Source: JABDEZ01 sp965276955
GTDB taxonomy: Bacteria; Bacteroidota; Bacteroidia; Chitinophagales; Chitinophagaceae
Assembly (NCBI GenBank): GCA_965276955.1
Contig: CBDIBP010000031.1
Location: 141,882 to 205,881, forward strand
Direction: 5' to 3'
Length of the DNA stretch: 64,000 bases
Below the pieces are notes generated by a model, which was given only the letters and a program-made list of their open reading frames with translations, made no database searches and had not been told where the DNA came from. This document shows, piece by piece, positions 8,674-17,900 of the stretch (the first letter of the stretch is position 1; the number at the start of each line of letters is the position of its first letter). Made by a program: the position numbers and the translations under genes.

Positions 8674-10107
8674 CTATTCACTGCCACTGTGTAAATATAA
8701 TCCATTTTGTCCCAAATGGTTATACGCCAGCTCCAGCCTTATCTTTATTTCATAAAATGTTATTATGTCCACGCCTGCACCAAAGGAGTAAAGCAAACGA
8801 TTGCCCAGGTAGGCATTGCCGGGCACATCTGTTCTCACATATGCCACATCTGAAAATATTTTTGGGTATATGCGCAGCGGCAGCGTAGTAAAATATTTAA
8901 TAGGTATCTCCTTTATTTTAAAATTCACAAGTTCTCTTTTCAGGTCCAGGCGCAGCACCCCGTAGTCCGATCCGTTTATCACGAAATACTCATACCCTCT
9001 TATGTAATCCATTGCAGTGCCTAATCCCCCTTCAAATGAATAGGGTTGGTTTTCGGGTATCATTACTCTGCCCCTGAAAATAACAGACGTATACCATTTG
9101 GGGACAGGCATCCTGAAATAGCCCACCTCCACATTCAGGTAGTTTTGAAATTTGAAGCCCTGTAGCCCCACCCTTGATAATCCGTAGCCTACCACCTTTT
9201 CGCCCTGTAGTGGATAGTTCCAGTTATCTACATGGTTATATTCAAAGCGGTATAGCAGTTCTATCAGTTTCATCCGCCGGCTGCCATTCAGAAAATAATC
9301 GTGGTTCAATTGCACCACGGTATCATTCACACGATAGTCTTTATAGCTGATCTGTACAATGTGTCTTGTAGCGTATCCGGGCCGGTATATATAGCTCGCT
9401 GCGGCCTCAAATTGGGTAAGCATGTACGGGCCGGTATAGTTGCCTACATACTGTAGCTTATTAGAGTCTGTTGCGTAAAATATCTGGTGGTTGCGCGAGT
9501 ACGAGATGGATGCTCCTACCCCGTTCTTCTGGTCTTTATCTATATATGGTTTGGTATAGCTGAGGGCCAGCTTTTGTGTATAGCCTGCCTGCACCGTGGC
9601 CGTAAGTACATCCAGGTTGCCGGTCACATTTTTATCTATACCGGTCAGCCCTATGTTCACCCGGTTCAGGTTATGGTGTTGCTCATACCACCACACATTA
9701 AAGTTTCGGTCTGCCAGCTGAAAGGTAACCTGCGGAAATACATAGAAGCGCTCTTTCAGTAATATATACCAGTCCATTTCATCTGCACTGGTACGCACCA
9801 CCTTTATCTCTACCTCATTAAAAATGGTAAGGTTTTCCAGCCGTAGTTTATTCTCTTCTACTAAGTACAGTAAGGAATCGGTAGATATCACGTCCCCTTC
9901 ATCCACACTTAGCTCCCTTACCAGCACCCGCTTGCGTATCACCTCGTTGCCTTTCATCTCTATTTTTCTCAATAGCAGGTGTACTGGCTTCTTCGGCATG
10001 TTGAAGAAAGTAAGGGTATCATTATTCTTAGAAATGCCTGCCGGGGTCTGCCCAAGCACACCGGTCACAATACAGAGGGTAAAAAATATAAGCAGGAAGT
10101 GCTTCAT
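8674..10107 (-). CDS. POTRA-domain outer-membrane protein (BamA/TamA superfamily)
   Basis: A 477-aa protein with a signal peptide (ending TGVLGQ), a single POTRA-like domain at about residues 42-115 (IEMKGNEVIRKRVLVRELSV, then a DSLLYLVEENKLRLENLTIFNEV helix), and a C-terminal 16-strand-like barrel rich in Tyr and Asn. It is shorter than BamA, which has five POTRA domains, and therefore fits the compact single-POTRA surface-antigen proteins found in Bacteroidota. It may insert or translocate a partner in the outer membrane; the substrate is unknown. It lies 53 bp upstream of nadK and is divergent from folB. Confidence 0.8.
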   Translation of the reverse strand: MKHFLLIFFTLCIVTGVLGQTPAGISKNNDTLTFFNMPKKPVHLLLRKIEMKGNEVIRKRVLVRELSVDEGDVISTDSLLYLVEENKLRLENLTIFNEVEIKVVRTSADEMDWYILLKERFYVFPQVTFQLADRNFNVWWYEQHHNLNRVNIGLTGIDKNVTGNLDVLTATVQAGYTQKLALSYTKPYIDKDQKNGVGASISYSRNHQIFYATDSNKLQYVGNYTGPYMLTQFEAAASYIYRPGYATRHIVQISYKDYRVNDTVVQLNHDYFLNGSRRMKLIELLYRFEYNHVDNWNYPLQGEKVVGYGLSRVGLQGFKFQNYLNVEVGYFRMPVPKWYTSVIFRGRVMIPENQPYSFEGGLGTAMDYIRGYEYFVINGSDYGVLRLDLKRELVNFKIKEIPIKYFTTLPLRIYPKIFSDVAYVRTDVPGNAYLGNRLLYSFGAGVDIITFYEIKIRLELAYNHLGQNGLYLHSGSE

Positions 10108-10150
10108 TCTATCAGGCTCAAAGATAATATAGTCCCACCTTTAAATAAGG

Positions 10151-10171
10151 TACACTCTTTATAAGAGTGTA
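10151..10171. promoter_or_regulatory. Perfect 9-bp palindrome, candidate operator
   Basis: TACACTCTT at 10151-10159 and its exact reverse complement at 10163-10171 flank a three-base centre, in the 174-bp divergent gap between the POTRA-protein gene and folB. The compact symmetric form suits a dimeric repressor site better than a terminator; no U-tract follows. Confidence 0.5.
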
Positions 10172-10269
10172 ATGATACAAAGATCATGCTATCTATCCCT
10201 CAAAAATTGCATTACTTACTCAGTTCTTATAGTTTATAATAGCAGGTAGGTATCCTTCTGCTAAGCGCT

Positions 10270-10277
10270 TATCTTTG
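10270..10277 (+). promoter_or_regulatory. Promoter -7 box TAnnTTTG for folB
   Basis: TATCTTTG matches the Bacteroidota -7 consensus TAnnTTTG exactly and ends only four bases before the folB ATG, so transcription should begin at or within a base or two of the start codon. No good TTG is present at the usual -33 spacing. Confidence 0.45.
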
Positions 10278-10281
10278 GTAC

Positions 10282-10638
10282 ATGCTTACCGTTTCGCTAC
10301 ATGGCATCGCACTGCACGCACCTCATGGCTTATATCCGCAAGAGCTGGTGCTGGGCAATGATTTCGAGATAGACGTGGATATCTGGTTACCTACACACAA
10401 TGATAACCTATGGCCGTTCGTAGACTATACCCTTATACAGAGTATTGTGGCACAGGTATTTGCACAACCCGGACAACTGCTCGAAACCTTTGTGCAAAAC
10501 ATACACTCCGCACTAAAGGTGAATGTGCCCAATGCCATAAAGGCACGGGTAGCAGTAAGAAAACTGCACCCCCCTATGGCCGGTGAGGTAAAGTATGCCC
10601 AGGTATGCTACGAAGATGATCGTGAAATAGCAAGGTGA
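10282..10638 (+). CDS. folB: Dihydroneopterin aldolase
   Basis: A 118-aa enzyme that cleaves 7,8-dihydroneopterin to 6-hydroxymethyl-dihydropterin and glycolaldehyde in folate synthesis. The N-terminal signature is present (LHGIALHAPHGLYPQELVLG), as are the VDYTLIQSIV helix, the QLLETFVQNI region with the conserved Glu, and the C-terminal VAVRKLHPPMAGEV strand with the catalytic-region Lys. Length is typical (about 120 aa). It stands alone between divergent and same-strand neighbours, not in a fol operon. Confidence 0.94.
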   Translation: MLTVSLHGIALHAPHGLYPQELVLGNDFEIDVDIWLPTHNDNLWPFVDYTLIQSIVAQVFAQPGQLLETFVQNIHSALKVNVPNAIKARVAVRKLHPPMAGEVKYAQVCYEDDREIAR

Positions 10639-10700
10639 GGCCTGAAAAGTTATAGATCGCCGAAAATTTGTTATATTTACTATCATCATATTAACATATT

Positions 10701-12200
10701 ATGAAACCGAAGTATTTCCCTGTCTTTTTTGCTCTTGCTGTTATTTTCAGTTCCTGCGTACATAAAGTAAAAGTGGTTCCACAGGCAGGTGCGGGCGAGT
10801 TCCCTGCCAATGTTGCCGCCATTATGCAGTCCAAGTGCGCTATAAGTGGCTGCCACAACCAGGCAAGCTATGGTAATGCCGATAGCCTGCTGCTGGATAG
10901 CTGGACCCACCTTTTTCAGGGTGGTGGCAGTGGCGCAGTGGTGATACCGTATAGTACCGCCTACAGTACACTCTTATATTATGTGAATACAGACCCTTCT
11001 TTGGGCCCTATCTATGCCCCACTGATGCCGGTAAGCTTGCCCGGCCAAACTTTAGCGCCGCTTACCGCCGCAGAGTATAATACACTATACACCTGGATAA
11101 AGAATGGCGCACCGGATGCAGCGGGCAATATTGCTTTTGCTGCTGACCCCGATACCCGCCAGAAATCTTACCTGATTCATGGCAATTGTGATAAGATAAT
11201 AGTAGTAATAGACTCCAAGACCGGCCTTGCCATGCGTGTGATACCCATAGGCGACAGCTCTAATGGCGAAAGCGGCCACTGCGTTCGTGTCTCCCCTGAT
11301 GGCATGTATGCGTATGCGAGTGTCATTGGATATAACTTATTCGTTAAGATAGATACCCGTACAGACAAGGCAATAGCCTCCATAGACCTTACTGCGGCGC
11401 AAAGCCTCTATGCCAGCGCCGGATCGAATGCGTGGGCCGACATGGTGATATCACCCACTGGCGACAGCGTACTGCTTTGCGATTTTGCAGGTATTGGCTG
11501 TGCACTGCTCATCAATACCCAAACGATGACCGTTATCAACGGCTGGCCCACACTGGTGAACCCGCATGCACCTGCCGCCAATGCCACCTTCGATACATTT
11601 TTTGTTACAGCCCAGTATGGCAATACCCTTTATAAACTATCGAACAGGTACATTGGCTACATGAGCGTGAACGGTGCACAGCACTCTACACAGGCCAGCA
11701 TAGGTAGTTTTCAGCCCGACCCCCATTTTATTATTTCGTCGCCAGACCACAGCCAATTGTTCGTCACCTGCCAGGACCAGAACAATGTGAAGATATTAAA
11801 TGCCTACACTGGCGCGCTCATAGATTCTATTGCAGTGGGTGCCTTCCCACAGGACATGGCGATCTCTACCAAGTATCCCTACTTATTTGTTACCTGCAAA
11901 AATGACCCTGTTACCAATGGCTTAGGCTCTGTGTATGTCATCAACTACAAAACCTGGCAAATAGTGCAGGTATTAAAAGACCAATATTATGCGCCGCACG
12001 GCGTAACGGTAGACGACCAGGATGGATTGTTCTATATAGCCAGCAGCAATTTTGGCGGCGTATCTCACCACCCTACCACATGTGGCAGCCCTAATGGGTG
12101 GTATAACGCTTATTATTTAAACACGTTACTACCGGCATTCTCAGATAAAAGGTTCAGCATCTTCTCCGATCCTTATGCTATGGATACACGCTTTAAATAG
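10701..12200 (+). CDS. Lipoprotein with cytochrome-c-like site and YVTN-type beta-propeller
   Basis: A 499-aa lipoprotein with a lipobox ending FSSC near residue 19. Residues 32-130 resemble the planctomycete-cytochrome type domain: IMQSKCAISGCHNQ contains a CX4CH sequence, and the region closes with LTAAEYNTLYTWIKNGAP. From residue 150 a propeller follows with repeats such as VRVSPDGMYAYAS, VISPTGDSVLLCDF and MAISTKYPYLFVTC, typical of YVTN/lactonase-like folds. It is presumably anchored in a membrane facing the periplasm or surface. Heme binding is uncertain because the motif has four rather than two residues between the cysteines. A hairpin terminator lies between its end and purL. Confidence 0.78.
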   Translation: MKPKYFPVFFALAVIFSSCVHKVKVVPQAGAGEFPANVAAIMQSKCAISGCHNQASYGNADSLLLDSWTHLFQGGGSGAVVIPYSTAYSTLLYYVNTDPSLGPIYAPLMPVSLPGQTLAPLTAAEYNTLYTWIKNGAPDAAGNIAFAADPDTRQKSYLIHGNCDKIIVVIDSKTGLAMRVIPIGDSSNGESGHCVRVSPDGMYAYASVIGYNLFVKIDTRTDKAIASIDLTAAQSLYASAGSNAWADMVISPTGDSVLLCDFAGIGCALLINTQTMTVINGWPTLVNPHAPAANATFDTFFVTAQYGNTLYKLSNRYIGYMSVNGAQHSTQASIGSFQPDPHFIISSPDHSQLFVTCQDQNNVKILNAYTGALIDSIAVGAFPQDMAISTKYPYLFVTCKNDPVTNGLGSVYVINYKTWQIVQVLKDQYYAPHGVTVDDQDGLFYIASSNFGGVSHHPTTCGSPNGWYNAYYLNTLLPAFSDKRFSIFSDPYAMDTRFK

Positions 12201-12214
12201 GGATACTATTGCAA

Positions 12215-12245
12215 ACAAAAACCCCAGGCCATAATGGTCTGGGGT
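12215..12245 (-). terminator. Rho-independent terminator for purL
   Basis: On the minus strand a G/C-rich stem (ACCCCAG-ACCAT paired with ATGG-C-CTGGGGT, one wobble) is followed by TTTTTG. It lies 39 bp past the purL stop. The gene on the other strand may also use the stem. Confidence 0.75.
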
Positions 12246-12283
12246 GTAAGGTGTATATTATAAGATTAGGGTGTCTGTATACT

Positions 12284-14488
12284 TTAGCTATTCACTAAAG
12301 CACCCAAAGCATTATCATACGCTTCTTTCCAATCGCTGATATAGCCCCAGTTATCTTCATCTATTTGTATTTGCCCATTGGCGCTTACGTGGCCTATTTT
12401 GGTGTGTGCTACCCCTCTCATTTCGGCCTCGAATAATGGCTGTATATGCGGATTGATGCTCACCACAGCACGGCTCTGCCCTTCGCCAAATAGCCATGCA
12501 TCTTTACGTATAGCTGCATCGGTAGCCACGCTAAAACCATAGCCATTGGTCATGGCGCTTTCCAGCAGGCAGGCATATAGTCCCCCTTCCGATACATCGT
12601 GTACAGAGCTTACCAGTTTCTGTGCTATCAGCTTTTGTATGGTCTGTTGCACCTGGTATTCTTCTTCCAGTTCAAAATGCGGTGCCGGACTATGCGTTAT
12701 ACCATGCAGGTGATGCAGGTATTCAGAGCAGTTAATGTCGTTGCGGGTAGTGCCTATCACATATATCAGGTCACCCGCTTTTTTAAAGTTCAGCGTCATT
12801 TTCTGCTCCATGCTGTCCAGCACCCCCACCATACCTATTGTAGGTGTAGGGTACACAGGCCCATCCTCGCTCTGGTTGTAAAAGCTTACGTTACCCCCGG
12901 TCACGGGTGTATCAAATCTTAAACAAGCTTCGCCCATGCCTTTTATTGCATTAACGAATTGGTAGTACACTTCCGGGTTGTACGGGTTACCAAAGTTCAG
13001 GCAGTTGGTCACCCCCACCGGCAGGCCGCCGCTGCATACAATGTTGCGGGCAGCTTCGCTCACAGCTATCATAGCGCCTTTATAAGGGTCGGCAAATACA
13101 TACCGGCTATTACAATCGGTAGTTACCGCAAGCGCCTTCTCTGTTCCGTGCACACGCACTACAGCAGCATCACTTGGTGCATTGGTATCTGTGTTGCCGG
13201 TCCCCACCATAGAGTCATACTGCTCATATATCCACTTCTTAGAGGCTATGTTGGGCAGTTGCACCAGTTGGTATGCTATGTCGCGCAGGTCGGCAGGTAC
13301 AGGTACATTATTGATGTTAAATTTGGCTATTTCTGCCAGGTACTTAGGTGTGGTATATTCCCTGTCATACACTGGTGCACCGCCGCCAAGTACCATGCTT
13401 TCTGCAGGCACATCCGCTACCAGTTCGCCATTCATGTAGTATTTCAGGTTCTTATCAGTGGTCACCTCACCTATTTGCACGCAGTGTATGTCCCACTTGT
13501 CAAATATGCGCTGCACCTCTGCCTCTTGTCCTTTTTTTATTACTATCAGCATACGCTCCTGGCTTTCGCTCAGCAGCATTTCCCAAGCCTTCATATTGGC
13601 CTGGCGGGTAGGCACCTTGTCCAGGTGTATTATCATGCCGTGCTCACCCTTGGCGCTCATCTCACTGGTGCTGCAGGTAATGCCCGCTGCCCCCATATCC
13701 TGCATGCCTATCACTGCGGTGGTCTGCAGCACTTCCAGGCAAGCTTCCAATAGCTTTTTCTCTTCAAACGGGTCACCCACCTGCACTGCTGGTAGTTTCT
13801 CGGCACTGTTCTCACTGATATCGGCCGATGCGAACGATGCGCCACCGATACCATCCTTACCCGTAGATGCGCCTACTATAAATACAGGGTTGCCTGCGCC
13901 ATGACTTGTAGCAGAAACTGTTTGGCCTACTCGCACTACGCCTACACTCATTGCGTTCACCAAGGGGTTGGTCTGGTAGCAGCTTTCAAAATAAGCTTCC
14001 CCTGCTACTGTAGGTACGCCAAAGCAGTTACCATAGTGCCCTATACCCTTCACCACGCCTTTCAGCAGGTGCTTGGTCTTGGCATTGTCCATCTTCCCAA
14101 AACGCAGCGAGTTCAGCGATGCTATAGGCCTTGCACCCATGGTAAATATATCCCTGTGTATACCGCCAACCCCTGTTGCTGCGCCCTGGAAGGGCTCAAT
14201 AGCCGATGGGTGGTTGTGCGATTCTATTTTAAATACACATGCCCAGCCATCACCAATATCTACAAGCCCGGCATTCTCATCACCGGCCTTCACCAGCAAA
14301 CGTGCACCATCGCGTGGCAATGTTTTCAGCCACTTGATGGAATTTTTATAACTGCAATGTTCACTCCACATCACAGAGTACATAGCCGTTTCTGTAAAGT
14401 TGGGCGTGCGGCCCAATACCTCTTTTATCTTTTCAAATTCATCTTCACGAAGTCCCAGTTTCACTGCCTGTTCCAGAGTTGCCTGCAT
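12284..14488 (-). CDS. purL: Phosphoribosylformylglycinamidine synthase subunit PurL (small type)
   Basis: A 734-aa ATP-dependent synthetase that converts FGAR to FGAM in purine synthesis. It is the short Bacillus-type PurL, which needs PurQ as glutaminase and PurS as bridging subunit. The N-terminal MWSEHCSYKNS with its active-site His is present, as are KIESHNHPSAIEPFQGAATG, the GGIHRDIFTMGARP segment, and the second AIR-synthase-like half with FDTPVTGGNVSFYNQ. A purS gene is found 37 kb away in this window; purQ is not seen. A terminator follows the stop. Confidence 0.97.
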   Translation of the reverse strand: MQATLEQAVKLGLREDEFEKIKEVLGRTPNFTETAMYSVMWSEHCSYKNSIKWLKTLPRDGARLLVKAGDENAGLVDIGDGWACVFKIESHNHPSAIEPFQGAATGVGGIHRDIFTMGARPIASLNSLRFGKMDNAKTKHLLKGVVKGIGHYGNCFGVPTVAGEAYFESCYQTNPLVNAMSVGVVRVGQTVSATSHGAGNPVFIVGASTGKDGIGGASFASADISENSAEKLPAVQVGDPFEEKKLLEACLEVLQTTAVIGMQDMGAAGITCSTSEMSAKGEHGMIIHLDKVPTRQANMKAWEMLLSESQERMLIVIKKGQEAEVQRIFDKWDIHCVQIGEVTTDKNLKYYMNGELVADVPAESMVLGGGAPVYDREYTTPKYLAEIAKFNINNVPVPADLRDIAYQLVQLPNIASKKWIYEQYDSMVGTGNTDTNAPSDAAVVRVHGTEKALAVTTDCNSRYVFADPYKGAMIAVSEAARNIVCSGGLPVGVTNCLNFGNPYNPEVYYQFVNAIKGMGEACLRFDTPVTGGNVSFYNQSEDGPVYPTPTIGMVGVLDSMEQKMTLNFKKAGDLIYVIGTTRNDINCSEYLHHLHGITHSPAPHFELEEEYQVQQTIQKLIAQKLVSSVHDVSEGGLYACLLESAMTNGYGFSVATDAAIRKDAWLFGEGQSRAVVSINPHIQPLFEAEMRGVAHTKIGHVSANGQIQIDEDNWGYISDWKEAYDNALGALVNS

Positions 14489-14544
14489 TATATATGGTAT
14501 GTTAATCAGGGAGTTTTCACACAGCCCAGATAGTTTTGAAAGTG

Positions 14545-14552
14545 CAAAAATA
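14545..14552 (-). promoter_or_regulatory. Candidate -7 box for purL
   Basis: On the minus strand TATTTTTG matches TAnnTTTG 57 bp upstream of the purL ATG. No matching TTG is found at -33 spacing, so support rests on the box alone. Confidence 0.35.
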
Positions 14553-14793
14553 TCAAAAGGTGCTGTTTTTATTTAAAAATGTTCTGAACATTGTTAAAGT
14601 CAGCAACCCACTAAAAATAATCATATACATTAAATGAATTGTTGACCGTTCAGTTTAAATAGAAATATCCAATTCTTGATCTAGAATATTCAGGAAACGA
14701 CCCGTAGGCAATACATTGAAAAAATATATAAGCGATAGTTTTTTCAGCGTGATAAAATGACTAACACCCACTGTCTGATCTTTGAGTTCCTAA

Positions 14794-14882
14794 CGAGTTG
14801 TTAAGCTTGCGTGATCGCTTTGTTACTGACTCACTAACCTATTGTTAGCCAACTTTAAAACCAACGTTAATGGCCGTTGAAA
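14794..14882 (+). promoter_or_regulatory. Array A: four GTTA direct repeats at exact 22-bp period
   Basis: The hexamers GTTAAG, GTTACT, GTTAGC and GTTAAT begin at 14800, 14822, 14844 and 14866, each step exactly 22 bp. The last lies 76 bp upstream of the ATG of the large T9SS gene. The rest of the 453-bp gap from purL (14489-14941) is AT-rich, with no ORF or RNA that I can recognise. The same pattern, in the same orientation, precedes two other genes of this block (arrays B and C), so I interpret it as a multimeric regulator-binding array. Confidence 0.7.
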
Positions 14883-14941
14883 TGCAAATACAAAGCGCTA
14901 TATGATGGAAGTTTGTGCCGTGCTCATCAAAAGAGTTAGAA

Positions 14942-17900
14942 ATGAAAAATAACATTACAGCAAAAGTATTAACGATCGTCATGGTGGCTTTGAGCTATAT
15001 GCATGCAAATGCACAGAGCCCAACCGCACCGGCGCAAAGCTTCAATGTATTTGTAAAGAACAACGCAACCTTCACTACCAGCGATTGTGATGGCGCCGTT
15101 GCCATTGGGGGTAACCTTACACTGGCCGGCAGCTACACCTTCGATGGGCACAACGTATTTGGTTACCAGGTGAGCGGGGTTAATATAGGGCTGCTTGTAG
15201 GTGGCCGGGTCATATATTCCAGCGGCAATGCCTACCAGATAAATAATGGTGGCTATGTGAAGATCGGTGACTCTACCGGTTCTTATGTATGGTACAACTA
15301 CCAGGGCAATAACATTCATATCACGCCCAATAGCAGCAGCTATACCAATAGCCCTGATATTGAGTTGAACACCAATGCAGCTAATCTGGGCGGTGTCAGC
15401 GCTACTAACAACCCTGTTTTCCAAAGCGGGCTTATCAATTTTACAACTGCCTTCACCACTATGCAGGCTACGGCATCCAGCTTATCTGCCTGTTCTGATA
15501 ATATGGTACTGTATAATTCTCCAAATGGTGGTTCTACAGCAATATCGCATTCCGGCATTTCATCCAATACGCAGATATATACCACAATGAACAGCTCAGG
15601 CAACACTGTATTGAACATTGCTGGGTCTGATCTTAACAATATCCAAAGTATCACCTTTCAGAATCCGAATGGCTCAACACAAACACCCGATGCCAGCCAT
15701 ATACTTATTGTGAATGTAAATGCAGCAGGTTCTTTCACATGGAACACACCGAACGGTTTGGGAAATGCCTATGCGCCCTACATTATCTGGAACTTCTACA
15801 ACACAACATCCCTAAGTATTGGTGGCAACAACTCTGTAGAAGGCACTGTATTTGCACCAAATGCTGACATCACAAAATCAAGTAACAATTCTAATATTGA
15901 AGGCCAGGTAATAGGTCTTTCTTACTCACAAACTGCAAGCGGTGAGATACATTCTTACAACTTCACTGCATTTGTTACAGGTTGCGGCGCACCAACGGTA
16001 GCAAGCTTCAATACCAACACAAGCACTCAATGCCTTTCCGGCAACTCCTTTGCCTTTACTAATACATCCACCGGTTCATCATTATCTTATGTTTGGAACT
16101 TTGGCGATGGCACTGCTACATCAACAACTACCAGTCCTACACATACATATACTTCTGCCGGCACCTACAATGTAAAACTGGTAACAACGGGCAGCACAGG
16201 TAGAGATTCAGTAACACACACAGTAACGGTCAACCCTACAGTTATCCCTACAGTTTCAATAGCTGCAACTGCTACAACAATATGCGCTGGTACTTCAGTA
16301 ACCTTCACTGCTACCGCCACCAACGCTAATGGTTACCAGTGGTTCAAGAACGGCTCCCCAATATCTGGTGCTACGGGCACTATTTATGCAACTACCACAT
16401 TAGCAAACAACGATGCTATTATATGTGCCATAATAACCACCGCAACATGTGCCTCGCAAACAACAGCTACGAGTAACACAATTACAGAAACAGTTAACCC
16501 TACCGTTGTCCCTACAGTTTCAATAGCTGCAACTGCTACAACAATATGCGCAGGCGCCTCGGTAACATTTACAGCGACTGCAACAAATGCTACTTCTTAC
16601 CAATGGTACAAGAACGGTTCAGCGGTATCGGGAGCAACAAACAATACTTACACCGATGCTTCTTTAGCTAACAACAATACTATCTATTGCATAGTGACCA
16701 GCACTGCAACTTGTGCTTCGCCAACCACTGCAACAAGTAATACTATTACAGAAACAGTTAACCCTGCTGTTGCCCCATCCGTTTCCATAGCTGCTACTGC
16801 TACAACAATATGCACAGGCACCTCAGTAACATTTACCGCTACTGCAAGCAATACTACATCTTACCAATGGTATAAGAACGGTTCAGCAATATCTGGTGCT
16901 ACAAGCGCTACTTATACTGATGCTTCTTTGACCAACGGGAATACTATATACTGCGTAGCTACAAGCACTGCAACATGCGCTTCACCAACTACCGCAACAA
17001 GCAATACCATTACAATGAGTGTAAATGGTACCGCCGCCCAGCCAAGTGCATTTACTACTTCCTCACCTACAGTATACAACGGGCAAACTAACGTTGTGTA
17101 TACAGTTCCCGCAGTATCGGGCACTACCTATACCTGGAGCTACAGCGGCACTGGCGCAACCATTGTCAACAACGGGAACAGCGCGACTGTAACCTTCAGC
17201 CAAACTGCTACCAGTGGTACTCTCAGTGTCACGGCTACTACAGCTGCATGCAGCACACCATCTACCCCGCAAAGCACACCGGTAACGGTAAAACCATATC
17301 TCACCTGGACATGCAGCGGTAATAGCGACTGGAACAATGCAGCTAACTGGGACGGTGGTTTTGTACCCTACAGCTCTATCAGCGTACTGATACCTGCTAC
17401 AGCATCTTGCCAGCCAAGTATATGCTCTGGTTCTGCAAGCGTATACAACATTACAGTTAACTCAGGCGCTACGGTCAACATCTGTTGCAACTATAACGTC
17501 ACCGTGAACAATAGCATTACCAACAACGGCTCTATCCTGGGTTGCGGCACAGTAATAGTTACCGGCAGTACTTGCCAGGCTATTCGCGGTAATGGTCGCG
17601 TAGATCATTTTGAACTGAACAATAGCTGCGGTGGTTACATTAACACAGGCGATACGCTGCACATAGGTATCACTTACATTCCTACACAGGGTGTGCTCAC
17701 CATTAATGGCGAACTGGAATTGTTATCAGATTCAACTACTACAGCTACTATCCTTACGCACCCGGGTGTATGTGCTAACTACATCGTCGGTGATGTTATT
17801 TGCGACAAATACATACATGGCGGTCGCAGGGCATTCCGTTTCTTCGGTCACCCATTCACTACAAGCATTCCACTGAGCCAGATAGAACCGTATATCGACA

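Noticed and set aside
14800..14871. CRISPR or satellite repeat for the 22-bp-spaced GTTA arrays
   Set aside because: Only the GTTA core recurs; intervening sequence is unrelated and each array has four or five units, as expected for binding sites rather than repeats.
16253..17044. CRISPR array
   Set aside because: The direct repeats are 264 bp, in frame and coding for Ig-like domains, with no spacers.
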